41,210 nucleotides of DNA from JBEKHI01 sp050012355 (GCA_050012355.1 JBEKHI010000018.1:1-41210), one strand, 5' to 3'. Positions 23,278-31,976 are shown, numbered from the stretch's first letter. Numbers and translations: made by a program. Notes: generated by a model from the sequence alone, not told the origin.

Positions 23278-24308
23278 TGGCGGGCTCGATCCCGGCGCAG
23301 CAACGAGCTCACCGTGATGGCGCAGACCAGTACCGCGCCGTCGATGACGGGGCTCGTCCACGGCTGCGCGCCGAGGTACTGGAGGCCGTCAACGAGGAAC
23401 GCGACAAAGAAGATCGCGAGCACGGTTCCCGCGACGTTGAACAGGCCGGGAAGGAACGCGCTGGCCCCGAGGAAGCCGGCGGCGAGCGCGGGCAGCAGAT
23501 CGGTGCCCAGCGTGACCGACGGGTCGGCCGACCCGCTCTGCGCGACCAGGGCGACGCCGGCCAGCCCGCCCAGGACGCCCGACATCACGAACGTGGACAG
23601 GGTGAGTCCCCGGGTGGGGATGCCGAGCAGCCGCGCCGCCCCGGCATTGGAGCCGATCGACCGGAGGTGCCGGCCGTAGGGGGTCTGCTCGAGCAGGTAC
23701 CACGCGACGAGCGCGACCGGGGCGAACCAGAACACGCCCTTCGGAATGCCGCCGGTATTGCCGGACAGTGACGTCTCGAGCGCGTTGATGTTCACACCGG
23801 CGAGCACCGAGCCGCCGGTGTAGCCCTGAACGACGCCCTGGAGCACCGTCGAGACGCCGAGGGTGACGATGAACGCGTTCAGGTTCATGAATGAGACCAG
23901 CATGCCGTTGAACAGCCCGATGAGCCCGCTGACAACGAGGGCGATCAGGATGCCGACCCCGAGTGGCACATGGAACCGGGCGATCGTCGTGACGAGGGTG
24001 ATGCCCGCGGTGCCCGCGATCGCGGCGACCGACAGGTCAAACTGTCCCACGACCAGCGGCATCATCGCGGCGACGGCAAGGATCGCGAGCGGTGCCTGGG
24101 TGCCGATGACGACGCGGATATTCTCGCCATTCCAGAAGCCGTTCGCCGTACCGGCGAAGATGGCCATCATCACCACGAACAGGATCGGCAGCGCCCACTT
24201 CTCGGCGACCGGTGCCCATGGCAGCTGCCACCCGCGCTGCTGCTCCCCGGGCGGTGAGCCTCCGCTACCGGGCGCGAGCGGCTCCTGTCGGTCGACGGCG
24301 CTGTCCAT
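23274..24308 (-). CDS. ABC importer permease, RbsC-like (CUT2)
   Basis: A 344-residue membrane protein with 8-10 hydrophobic segments, from ATG 24308. Upstream frame is the antisense of the ATPase gene end and is not used. The family signature VVGQFDLSVAAIAGTAGI near 85-102 corresponds to the conserved GGIDLSVG loop of RbsC-type permeases; GNAGAARLLGIPT-like GSNAGAARLLGIPTRG near 240-255 is the EAA-like contact with the ATPase. The start lies four bases after the ATPase stop. It forms the channel of the importer. RbsC-type systems carry sugars and autoinducer-2, but also some polyols and other small molecules. Confidence 0.92.
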   Translation of the reverse strand: MDSAVDRQEPLAPGSGGSPPGEQQRGWQLPWAPVAEKWALPILFVVMMAIFAGTANGFWNGENIRVVIGTQAPLAILAVAAMMPLVVGQFDLSVAAIAGTAGITLVTTIARFHVPLGVGILIALVVSGLIGLFNGMLVSFMNLNAFIVTLGVSTVLQGVVQGYTGGSVLAGVNINALETSLSGNTGGIPKGVFWFAPVALVAWYLLEQTPYGRHLRSIGSNAGAARLLGIPTRGLTLSTFVMSGVLGGLAGVALVAQSGSADPSVTLGTDLLPALAAGFLGASAFLPGLFNVAGTVLAIFFVAFLVDGLQYLGAQPWTSPVIDGAVLVCAITVSSLLRRDRARQ

Positions 24309-24312
24309 GCGG

Positions 24313-25884
24313 TTATCCAATCGTCGCGAGGGAGTCCGGCAGGTCGGGCAGCGCCGACCTTGAGCCCTTTTCCAGCTGGCTGGCGATGGCGAGCTCGGTG
24401 ATCTGCTCACCGACCAGCTCGGTCACTATCTGGCCGCCGGCCAGGATGAGTACGCGATCGCAGAGATCGACGACCTCTTCCAGGTCGGAGCTGACGACCA
24501 CCGCGCAGCCTCGGCCGCTGATCGCCCGCTTGATGTGCGCGTGGATGTCGGCCCGCGCGCCGACGTCGACCCCCTGCGTCGGCTCGTCGATCAGCAGCAC
24601 GGCTGGCTCAGACGAGATAGCGGCTCCGACCAGTACCTTCTGCTGGTTGCCGCCCGACAGGGAGTTGAGAGCCGCCTCAGCCGAGGGCGCCCGCACGCCG
24701 AACTGCGCGATGAGGTCCTCACCCGCCCGGCGCTCAGCGCGCCGGCTGAGGTAGCCCCGCCAGTACCGGCCGACGTCCGGCGCCGAGGCATTCATCGCCA
24801 CCGACATGCCAGCGAACCCGATGAGGCGGCGTTCCTCCGGCAGGAACCGAACGCCGCGCGAGCGTGCTGCCGGTACGTGGCCAGCGCGGAGCTCGGTTCC
24901 CTCGATCAGCACGGTTCCGGCCCGGCGCGGCAGCGCGCCGTAGATACCCCGCAGCACCGAACTGCGGCCCGAGCCGGTGATTCCGACCAGCCCGACGATC
25001 TCGCCTTGGCGCACGGTCAGGTCGACTCCGTTGGCCGCTCCGGCGACCAGGTCGCGGACCTCGAGCAGCACCGGTGCCTGCTCCTCGACCCGCGAACTGC
25101 CGGCGCGGGGGACGGGACGGCCGACGATCAGCTCGGCGAGATCCGCCGAGGTCTTGTCGCCGAGCGGCATGGTGCCGACGTGCAGGCCGTCGCGCAGCAC
25201 CGTGATGTCATCGGCGGCCTGGCACACCTCGTCCAGGCGGTGACTGACCCACAAGATCGTCTGGCCCTGATCGGCCAGCCGACGCAGCGACGACAGCAGC
25301 CAGGCCACGTCCCCTCGGGGCAGCGTCGCCGTCGGTTCGTCCAGGACCAGCACCGATTCACTGGGATCGGCCTGGTCCTGCAGGGCCCGCACGATTGCCA
25401 GCAGCGTCCGCGCCGCCGGCGGGAGCCGGTACACCGGCTCCCGCGGCGACGCGTCGAGGCCGAATTGGGTGAGCACGCGGCGGGCCCGGGCGTGCTGCCG
25501 GCGCCAGCTGATTCGCCCGGCAACGCCGCGTTCGTACCGTGAGCCGAGCGCCAGGTTCTCGGCAATGGACAGCTCGGGAAAGATCGGCACGTCCTGGTGG
25601 ACGAACCGGAAGCCCAGCTCGCGCGAGACCGCCGGCGTCAGGCCGGCGAACGCGACCTCGGTCCGCCGGTCCCCGATCGCGCGGACGACATGGCCGCCGG
25701 GCTCGGCCCGCACCACGCCGGCCAGGATCTTGATCAGGGTCGACTTGCCGGAGCCGTTGCCACCGAGCAGCGCGTGGATACGGCCGTGCCGCAAGGCGAA
25801 GCTCACGTCGCGAAGGGCTCGGGTGGGTCCGTAATTCTTGGACACCCCGATGATCTCGAGAGCTTCGCCCTGCGGCTGGTTCAC
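24313..25884 (-). CDS. ABC importer ATPase with two nucleotide-binding domains, RbsA-like
   Basis: A 523-residue tandem ATPase from GTG 25884, which overlaps the binding-protein stop as GTGA. Domain 1: Walker A GGNGSGKST at 41-49, Walker B VLVLDEPT at 178-185, VSHRLDEV at 213-220. Its signature is strongly degenerate: the place of LSxGQ reads YRLPPAARTLLAIVRAL at 152-168. Domain 2: Walker A GITGSGRSS at 301-309 (Lys to Arg, the normal degeneracy in this family), signature LSGGNQQKV at 409-417, LLIDEPTQGVD at 430-440. So domain 1 keeps Walker A and domain 2 keeps the signature; together they can still make one complete site. It energises the importer at the inner face of the membrane. Confidence 0.92.
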   Translation of the reverse strand: MNQPQGEALEIIGVSKNYGPTRALRDVSFALRHGRIHALLGGNGSGKSTLIKILAGVVRAEPGGHVVRAIGDRRTEVAFAGLTPAVSRELGFRFVHQDVPIFPELSIAENLALGSRYERGVAGRISWRRQHARARRVLTQFGLDASPREPVYRLPPAARTLLAIVRALQDQADPSESVLVLDEPTATLPRGDVAWLLSSLRRLADQGQTILWVSHRLDEVCQAADDITVLRDGLHVGTMPLGDKTSADLAELIVGRPVPRAGSSRVEEQAPVLLEVRDLVAGAANGVDLTVRQGEIVGLVGITGSGRSSVLRGIYGALPRRAGTVLIEGTELRAGHVPAARSRGVRFLPEERRLIGFAGMSVAMNASAPDVGRYWRGYLSRRAERRAGEDLIAQFGVRAPSAEAALNSLSGGNQQKVLVGAAISSEPAVLLIDEPTQGVDVGARADIHAHIKRAISGRGCAVVVSSDLEEVVDLCDRVLILAGGQIVTELVGEQITELAIASQLEKGSRSALPDLPDSLATIG

Positions 25885-27098
25885 TTGCCCTGCCAGATCG
25901 CTTCGTAGGCGGCCTGGTAGTTGTACGGCGCCGTCCACGTCGATCCGGACGGCAGGTTGTGGGTCTTGTCCACGATCTCGAAGCCGAGCCCCTCGTCGAC
26001 TGGCGCACTGCCCGGCGAGGCGAACTGACGGTTGAGCTCGTCCATCGCCGCCCACGACTCCCAGGCGAAGTCACGGGCGACGCACATGTCCTCCGGCCCG
26101 CCCGCCTTGATGGCGGCGATCGCCGGGTCGTCGCATTCGTCGCCCGAGACCGCCAGGTTGGTTTGTCCGCTCGACTTGATGGCCGCGTTCGCGAAACGCC
26201 CGAACCAGCCGGCCACGCCGACCTGCACGGCGTTGGCGTCCGGGTTCTGCGTGATCGCGGTCTGCAGCGCCTCCTGCGCGCCCGCTCCGGCCTGCTCGGC
26301 CGCGGTGATGCCGAGGTTGCTGACGATCGAACAGCCGGAGCACAGCTTCAGTTCCTTCTCGAAGCCCATGTTCTGGTACTCGGAGACGAGGTAGCCCGGC
26401 GAGTAGCTGTTGATGACCTTCGCCTTGCCGTCGGTCTGCGCGATGATCCAGGCCGCGTTGTATTCCTTCCAGTCCTCGTACGTCGTGCCGTAGCCGTTGA
26501 TGCCGGTGTACTTCACGTACGTCGAGTAGAGCGGCGGACCGGTGTCGGCCAGCGGGTCGTTGCAGTCGAAGTTCGAGACGCCGACCGTGTAGATCCCCGC
26601 GGCCTTGGCCTGCTTCAGCGGCGCGGTGGCAATCGAGCAGTCGACGGCGACGGTGAAGATGCCGCTCGCGTGGGCGGCGATCGCCTGGAGGATCCCCTGG
26701 GTGTACAGCGTCGGGTCGAGCTTGCCGTCGAACAGCGTCATTTTCCAGCCCAGCGCCTTACCGGCCTGCATCGCGGCGTCGGCGATCTCGGCGCAGGCGG
26801 CGGAAATCTGGCCGCAGGAGATGACCCAGACGCTCTTGCCGGCCGCCGCCTTCGGGCCGCTCGTCGGCGGGGGCTTGAACGTGCCCTTGTAGCCCTGGTC
26901 GAGCAGCGCCGTGACGGCCGCCGGAACACCGCTGGTCGAGCCGGCAGCCGAAGCGCTACCGGTGGCGGGCGTCGTTCCGGACGAGGAATTCGAGGATGAA
27001 CTCGAACATGCGGCGATTATCGTGAGCGCCGCTACGAGCGCCACGGCGGCCGCTGCCAGCCGTGGCAGTCGAGCGGCATGAGGAGTACTCCGCGTCAT
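25881..27098 (-). CDS. ABC importer substrate-binding lipoprotein, RbsB-like
   Basis: A 405-residue exported lipoprotein. Residues 1-30 are a signal peptide with arginines, a hydrophobic core and the lipobox IIAAC (lipidated Cys31), followed by a Ser/Gly/Thr-rich linker. The mature part is a type I periplasmic-binding fold: KSVWVISCGQISAACAEIAD, YTQGILQAIAAHASGIFTVAVD, and GISNFDC-like VGVSNFDCNDPL. GAGGTGAGGGA at 27102-27112 (minus strand) gives a strong ribosome site for ATG 27098; upstream in-frame ATGs lie inside operator E and are unlikely starts. First gene of the five-gene unit ending at 22166. The ligand is unknown; the co-operonic genes argue against an ordinary sugar. Confidence 0.92.
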   Translation of the reverse strand: MTRSTPHAARLPRLAAAAVALVAALTIIAACSSSSSNSSSGTTPATGSASAAGSTSGVPAAVTALLDQGYKGTFKPPPTSGPKAAAGKSVWVISCGQISAACAEIADAAMQAGKALGWKMTLFDGKLDPTLYTQGILQAIAAHASGIFTVAVDCSIATAPLKQAKAAGIYTVGVSNFDCNDPLADTGPPLYSTYVKYTGINGYGTTYEDWKEYNAAWIIAQTDGKAKVINSYSPGYLVSEYQNMGFEKELKLCSGCSIVSNLGITAAEQAGAGAQEALQTAITQNPDANAVQVGVAGWFGRFANAAIKSSGQTNLAVSGDECDDPAIAAIKAGGPEDMCVARDFAWESWAAMDELNRQFASPGSAPVDEGLGFEIVDKTHNLPSGSTWTAPYNYQAAYEAIWQGK

Positions 27099-27160
27099 TC
27101 CCTCACCTCTCTTGGTGGGCGTGAAGTCTGGGGGCGTCAAGTCGACGACAGGGAGTGAAA

Positions 27161-27182
27161 ATGAGAATGAATTCATATTCAT
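27161..27182 (+). promoter_or_regulatory. Operator E of the shared regulon motif
   Basis: ATGAGAATGAATTCAT followed by ATTCAT. It contains the core ATTCAKNTTCAK and also the inverted repeat ATGAAT-TCAT-ATTCAT at 27167-27182. It lies 63 bases upstream of the binding-protein start, in the gap after the GMC oxidoreductase stop (27250). Confidence 0.65.
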
Positions 27183-27249
27183 TAACGAGTCACATTCGAG
27201 CAGATCACCTGCGCTTTTGTCAACAGCATGTTGCGGAAGCGTTACGTGA

Positions 27250-28770
27250 TCATGGATGAGCGGGAACGCCGGAAACGGACGCCGCGTCGTGCAGCTCAGC
27301 GAAGCGCTCGCCGATCATGAGCGCTGTCGCGTTGGTGTTGTTACGCAGCGCAACCGGCACGATCGAGACGTCGGCGATGTAAAGCCCGTCCGTGCCGTGG
27401 ACGCGGCCGCGGGCATCCACGACGCCGCCGTCGTCGGGATCACCGATCGGGCAGGTGCCGGCTGAGTGCGCGGCCGTCGAGACGTTGCTCCGTATCCAGT
27501 CGGTTCCGCCAACGGCTCGCAGGTCGCGGTCGCCGTCCGCGGCGATCCCGGCCAGCGGCGGCGCCATCATGATGCGTATCGCCTCGTCCACCCCGGCGCG
27601 AAGGCGCACCAGATCGTCGTGATGCGACAGGTAGTTCAGCTGGATCCGCGGGCCGTCGCGGGGATCGGCGGAGCCGAGCCGTACCGTGCCGACGCTGAAC
27701 GAGCGGCTCAGCATGACCGTGAGGGCCAGCCAGTCGCCGCGGTAGGACGGCATGATCTGCAGGTCGTTGCGATGGGGCGAGCCGGGCGCCGTGAACGTCA
27801 GCGCCGCTTGCAGCCGACCGGGCGCGCCCGCGGCCGGGATGATCGACTCCGACCGGGGACGGACCTGGACGTGAACGGTCGGGTGATCGCGCAACGTCGC
27901 CCCGACACCGGAAAGCTCGACGATGGCGGGCCGGCCGAACTCGGCGAGATCAGCCCCCGGCCCGATCCCCGACCGCAGCAGCACGGCCGGCGTCATCAGC
28001 GCCCCCGCGCACAGCACGACCTCCGGCGCGCGCCAGCGGAAGAGCCGGCCGCCCTCGAAGCTGTCGACGCCACCGACGACACCATGGTCGAGCAGAACGC
28101 GATCGACGACGTTGTCCCCGCGGACGTCGAGGTTCGGCCGGGCGAGGGCGGGAAACACGTAGGCGAAGGCGGCGTTCGCGCGCACGCCGCGCTCGAAGTT
28201 GCGGGGCAGCGGCCCCACTCCGGCCGCCTCCGGGTGGTTCAGGTCGGCGCACTCCGGGTAGCCGAGCGAGCGGCAGGCGGCGTCGAACGATGCGTACAGC
28301 GGCGTGTAGTCCGCGCGCCGAGCCCGCTGCACGGTAACCGGCCCCCGGTCCCCGTGCACGGGATCCGCGCCGAAGTCCAGGTCTCGCTCCGAGGCGCGGT
28401 AGCACCGCAGTACGTCCGGCCAATCCCACCACCCGTCGCCCCAGCCGGAGAAGTCCTCCGGCACCGCGCGCACGTGGATGCCGCCGTTCACCGAGCTCGA
28501 GCCGCCGATCACCCGCCCGCGGGTCACCGGGATCGGTTCGGGCCGCTCGCGGGTGAGCGAGACCGCGTGCCACCAGTTGTGCTCCTGACCGACCCAGGCG
28601 CTCTCGTCCCGGCCAAGCAGCTGAGGCGGGAATTCGTCGACGCTGGTGAAGACCTGGCCCGCTTCCAGCAGCAGGACCCGCCGCGTCGGGTCTTCGGACA
28701 GCCGGGCCGCGACGACCGACCCGGACGTTCCGCCGCCGACGACGATGACGTCGTAGCTCGAGCCGGTCAT
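27250..28770 (-). CDS. GMC-family FAD-dependent oxidoreductase
   Basis: A 506-residue GMC oxidoreductase from ATG 28770, overlapping the upstream stop as ATGA. The FAD motif VVVGGGTSGSVVAARLSE is at 10-27, the GMC signature RGRVIGGSSSVNGGIHVR near 85-102, and the second signature GALMTPAVLLRSGIGP near 265-280. The catalytic His is about 435 in TAAHSAGTCPIGD; the second position, near 478 in RNNTNATAL, is Asn, as in choline dehydrogenase-type members with an His/Asn pair. It oxidises a primary or secondary alcohol with FAD. Last gene of the four-gene unit under operator C; it may act on an alcohol side chain of the pathway substrate. Confidence 0.92.
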   Translation of the reverse strand: MTGSSYDVIVVGGGTSGSVVAARLSEDPTRRVLLLEAGQVFTSVDEFPPQLLGRDESAWVGQEHNWWHAVSLTRERPEPIPVTRGRVIGGSSSVNGGIHVRAVPEDFSGWGDGWWDWPDVLRCYRASERDLDFGADPVHGDRGPVTVQRARRADYTPLYASFDAACRSLGYPECADLNHPEAAGVGPLPRNFERGVRANAAFAYVFPALARPNLDVRGDNVVDRVLLDHGVVGGVDSFEGGRLFRWRAPEVVLCAGALMTPAVLLRSGIGPGADLAEFGRPAIVELSGVGATLRDHPTVHVQVRPRSESIIPAAGAPGRLQAALTFTAPGSPHRNDLQIMPSYRGDWLALTVMLSRSFSVGTVRLGSADPRDGPRIQLNYLSHHDDLVRLRAGVDEAIRIMMAPPLAGIAADGDRDLRAVGGTDWIRSNVSTAAHSAGTCPIGDPDDGGVVDARGRVHGTDGLYIADVSIVPVALRNNTNATALMIGERFAELHDAASVSGVPAHP

Positions 28771-29600
28771 GCGCGATCGCCGGTTCCCGGCAACTCGCGG
28801 TAGCGCCGCGACGATAGCCGCGACGTGTCCCAGCCGAAGACCAGCTCGGCGATCCGGCCGCCGGGCGCCAATCGCATCGCGGTGACACCCGCGCCGACCG
28901 GCTCGGCGAACGCCGGGCTGGCGGCCCACTCCCAGGCGCCGCCGCCCGCGCCCCCGACGACATTGGTCTCCCGGGCTCCGCGTCCATACGGCAGCGCCGC
29001 CGACCAGCGCGCCAGGTGGGCGGCGACGGCGTCCCTGGTCACCACCCGGACTCCGAGGGCGAGATCCTCCAGGACGACATCATCCGCGAGCAGCCCGGCG
29101 ATGCTTGACCCCGATTCCATCGCGTCTCGGTACGCCCTGGCCGCCGCGTCCAGTACCGGAGCCCGAGGCGAGCGCTGCCCGGCCGCGAGTCTGGCCGGCG
29201 GCATGTGCGCGGGATATGTCGCTCGCAGGCCGGCCAGCACCGGGCCGGGAAGGGCCCGGCCGTCCCAGTAGTCGCGCTGGCGGGTGACCCGGCCGCGGTC
29301 GAGCTCGATTACCGCCACGACGCGCATCGGCGCGCCGAAGAGCGCGGCGTCGTTCAGGAACTGAACCGCTCCCCCGCCCGCGCCGCCGGCCGACCAGGTC
29401 AGGTTCGATCGCGCGGAGTCGGGGACGCCGGCGAAGATGGCCGCGTACGTGGCGCGCAGCCGGTCGGCGCCGACCGTCCGGCGTCGCAGCACCGCGTCTT
29501 CGTAAGCGATATCCGGATCGAAGGAGCCGGCCAGGGCGTCCAGATCGTGCCTGGACTTCGCCGCGAAATACTTCCGGGCCCACCCGTGGAATCCGGTCAC
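28767..29600 (-). CDS. Fusion of two NTF2-like domains
   Basis: A 277-residue protein starting at GTG 29600, coupled to both neighbours by GTGA and ATGA overlaps. Residues 1-120 begin WARKYFAAKSRHDLDALAGSF and have the strands YEDAVLRRR and RVVAVIELDRGRVTRQRDYWD; residues ~145-265 repeat the plan with AARAYRDAMESGSSIAGLLA, VVLEDLALGVRV and GGRIAELVFGWDTSRL. Both halves thus look like NTF2/SnoaL domains in tandem. Single-domain members are common; the duplicated form is unusual and may form a pseudo-dimer with one or two active sites. The linker holds the sequence PARLAAGQRSPRAP. No catalytic residue can be assigned with confidence. Confidence 0.78.
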   Translation of the reverse strand: MTGFHGWARKYFAAKSRHDLDALAGSFDPDIAYEDAVLRRRTVGADRLRATYAAIFAGVPDSARSNLTWSAGGAGGGAVQFLNDAALFGAPMRVVAVIELDRGRVTRQRDYWDGRALPGPVLAGLRATYPAHMPPARLAAGQRSPRAPVLDAAARAYRDAMESGSSIAGLLADDVVLEDLALGVRVVTRDAVAAHLARWSAALPYGRGARETNVVGGAGGGAWEWAASPAFAEPVGAGVTAMRLAPGGRIAELVFGWDTSRLSSRRYRELPGTGDRA

Positions 29601-30766
29601 AGGCCGTGCTCGCTCAGCCAGGTCGTGATCTTGGCTACCGCTTCGCTGAGCATCGGGCGCTGCTGCGGTCCGTTGTAGTAGTGCGTCGCACCGCGCACTT
29701 CGTAGCGTTCCTTATCCGGGTGCCCGATGGCCTCGTACAGGCGCCTGGTGTGGCTCGGCGTGCAGGCGTTGTCGGCACTGTTCCCGATGACCAGGGTCGG
29801 CACCGCGATGTCGCGGCCGCACGTGGCGGCATCGGCGCGGGCGTCGTCGTAACTCCATTGCGAGAGCCAGCTGCGCAGCGTGCTGAACCGGGCCAGGCCG
29901 ACCGGGCCCATGTTCACGACCTGGGGATCACCCAGGTAGCACGTGCCGGGTTCGCGATCGTTCGGGTCGATGGCCGGATCGAGCCAGCGGGGATCGGCCA
30001 TCGTCCCGTGCACGACGAAGCCGCGCTCGTCCAGCGGCCGGCCGGATGCTTTCAGCCCGTCCAGCGTGTCCCGGACCCATCGGGTGATCCGCCGGTTCCG
30101 CTCGATCTGGGCCGCCCGGTAGCGGACCAGGAACTCCTGACTGTACGGCGGCTGATTCGGGTTCTGCGGGTGGTAGATGTCGAGCTCAGGATCGCGCCGG
30201 GCGGGATCGCTCTCGTCCAGGATGGACGGATCCATCCACTCGGTGAGCGTGCCGTGCCGGCTGACGTGCGCCGCCAGGAGCAGCAACGCGTCGGCTGGCG
30301 GCAGCTGCTCGCGGGTCAGGTCCGGCGGATCTCCGGCCGGCGACGAGGTGATGGTCGGATGTCGCGCCTGCTGCTGGTAGAACACCGACAGCGAGCCGCC
30401 GCCGCTCCAGCCGGCCAGCACGATCCGCTCGTAGCCGAGCCGCTCGCGCGCGTCGTGGATCGCCGCGCCGAGATCCTGGGCGACCTTCTCCATGATCAAG
30501 GCGTAGTCGGCGCCGCGATACCTGCTGTTGGCGTAGATGACGTGGTGACCGGCGCGGGCTAGCGCGTTGGTCATCGGCAGGTAGGCGCCACCGCCGATCG
30601 GGTGCATGAACAAGATCGCGGTCTTCGACGGGCGGGACGGACGCAGCAGGTAGCTCTCCAGCGCGACCTGCTCCCCCACCCCGCCGTAGGTATCGCGGAA
30701 CTCGGATTTATCCTCGAACATGACGAGGTAGGGAATGCGCTCGTAACCGCTGCCGGGCGACGTCAC
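29597..30766 (-). CDS. Alpha/beta hydrolase
   Basis: A 389-residue serine hydrolase of alpha/beta fold, start GTG 30766 (GTGA with the dioxygenase gene). The oxyanion region is FMHPIGGGAYLPMTNALARAG; the nucleophile elbow is VLAGWSGGGS with Ser near 121; a late Asp is in GNSADNACTPSH and the His in RGATHYYNG near 365. A long insertion (about 145-290) forms a lid rich in polar residues. It directly follows an HGD-like ring-cleavage enzyme, where carbon-carbon or ester/lactone hydrolases usually act on the cleavage product. No signal peptide, so cytoplasmic. The exact bond cleaved is unknown. Confidence 0.85.
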   Translation of the reverse strand: MTSPGSGYERIPYLVMFEDKSEFRDTYGGVGEQVALESYLLRPSRPSKTAILFMHPIGGGAYLPMTNALARAGHHVIYANSRYRGADYALIMEKVAQDLGAAIHDARERLGYERIVLAGWSGGGSLSVFYQQQARHPTITSSPAGDPPDLTREQLPPADALLLLAAHVSRHGTLTEWMDPSILDESDPARRDPELDIYHPQNPNQPPYSQEFLVRYRAAQIERNRRITRWVRDTLDGLKASGRPLDERGFVVHGTMADPRWLDPAIDPNDREPGTCYLGDPQVVNMGPVGLARFSTLRSWLSQWSYDDARADAATCGRDIAVPTLVIGNSADNACTPSHTRRLYEAIGHPDKERYEVRGATHYYNGPQQRPMLSEAVAKITTWLSEHGL

Positions 30767-31875
30767 GGGGTCACCTCCGGGTCAGTGTCGAATCGGACGT
30801 ACGCCTGGGCCGCCTCGGTGGGAACCAGTCGCCGCCGCGAGTCGATGTTGATGACCTGCCACTCGACGCGGGTGTGCTCGTCGTGCAGCCGTCGCGCGCG
30901 CTGCCGGGCACGCTCGGGCGCGCCGTGATGGATCCCCTGCGGCGCGTGGGACAGCAGGCCCAGCGGCATCTGCACGCCGAACGTATGCCCGCCGTGGTAG
31001 AACGCCACTTCGTCGAAGTCCACGTTGCGGTGGTACCAGGGCGTTCGCTCGGTGCCCGGTTTGCCCTCGGCCGGGCGCGGCAGGAAGTTGATCAGGAACA
31101 GATCCGGCGTGTTCAGCACGACCGCCGCCGACGGTGGCAGGTGAACCGTGTCGGAGGTCATCACGTTGTACTCGTCGATGTTCACCCGGAACGGGAAGTT
31201 GTCGCCCCGCCACCCCTCCGCGTCGCACGGATCGTGATCGTATTCGATCCAGGAGTAATCACCGCTGTGCGCGAGGCGGACCTCGTAGCGACTGCGGCCG
31301 TCTCCCGGCAGCACCTGCGCCTCGGGCACGAAGACCATCGTCGAGTCGAACGGCCAGTGCCGGCCGAGCGCCCTCGACGAGGGCACCTTTAGCTCCGTGT
31401 AGGACTCGAGCAGCAGCAGGTGATTTCCCTCGGCGTCGGGGACGTGCCGGTACGTCGTCGACTTCGGCAGGTAGATGTAGTCGCCTGGGCGGTACGGGAT
31501 CGTACCGAACTCGGTATAGAACCGGCCGGTGCCGAGATGGGCGAAGTACACCTCGTCGCAGTCGATGTTCCGCGCATAGAACGGCATCGGCCGCGACCGG
31601 CGGGACACCGAGATCCGGGCGTCGGCGTTACTGAACATCAGCAGCGGCTCGCCCGCCGCATCGGTCAGGTCGGACGGCTCGACGTCGTAAGTCGGCACGT
31701 GGACGTCCCGGATGGGGCCCCGGGCGTGAAAGGCCGTCGGGTCGTTGCGGCGGTAGAACTGCGCCTGCCGTCCGACGAAGCCGTTGCGGCCCATCTCGTC
31801 GTCCTTCAGGTCGCCGACGTCGGCGTGGATTCGTTGCGGCGTCGTACCCCTCCGCAACTGGACGAACGACTCCAT
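30763..31875 (-). CDS. Homogentisate 1,2-dioxygenase-like bicupin
   Basis: A 370-residue bicupin. Each half carries a similar segment: FYARNIDCDEVYF at 99-111 and WYHRNVDFDEVAF at 280-292. Only the second has a His (H282), as expected for the Fe(II) site of homogentisate dioxygenase in its YHRN segment. Further ligand candidates are D288/E289 and H316/H317 in GIHHGAPERAR. IPYRPGDYIYLPKSTTYRH near 126-144 is the structural first cupin. True homogentisate dioxygenases are about 430 residues and have Glu six positions after the first His; here that position is Asp and Glu comes one later. So a related ring-cleaving dioxygenase for a different dihydroxy-aromatic acid is more likely. AGGAGAA precedes ATG 31875. 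Confidence 0.87.
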   Translation of the reverse strand: MESFVQLRRGTTPQRIHADVGDLKDDEMGRNGFVGRQAQFYRRNDPTAFHARGPIRDVHVPTYDVEPSDLTDAAGEPLLMFSNADARISVSRRSRPMPFYARNIDCDEVYFAHLGTGRFYTEFGTIPYRPGDYIYLPKSTTYRHVPDAEGNHLLLLESYTELKVPSSRALGRHWPFDSTMVFVPEAQVLPGDGRSRYEVRLAHSGDYSWIEYDHDPCDAEGWRGDNFPFRVNIDEYNVMTSDTVHLPPSAAVVLNTPDLFLINFLPRPAEGKPGTERTPWYHRNVDFDEVAFYHGGHTFGVQMPLGLLSHAPQGIHHGAPERARQRARRLHDEHTRVEWQVINIDSRRRLVPTEAAQAYVRFDTDPEVTP

Positions 31876-31918
31876 CGTGGTTCTCCTCGGCCGTGGATCT
31901 CTTGCCCGCCTGACGTAA

Positions 31919-31940
31919 CTGACTCTATATTCAGATTCAG
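31919..31940 (+). promoter_or_regulatory. Operator C of the shared regulon motif
   Basis: CTGACTCTATATTCAG followed by ATTCAG. It lies in the middle of the gap between the divergent dioxygenase gene (start 31875, 44 bases away) and the ABM gene (start 31977, 37 bases away). The location is well placed for one site controlling both directions, as at operator A. Confidence 0.72.
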
Positions 31941-31976
31941 TATTGGAGCAAGCCCACCCCGGTCAGGAGCCAGCCG

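Noticed and set aside
23877..23887. GTTCAGGTTCA, resembling the right half of the operator
   Set aside because: It lies inside the permease coding sequence, lacks the leading A and the left CTGA half, and is explained by codons for a conserved membrane segment.
27466..28803. 445-codon plus-strand frame opposite the GMC oxidoreductase
   Set aside because: No motif, Arg/Ala/Gly-rich composition; the minus-strand GMC gene has all catalytic motifs and operon overlaps.
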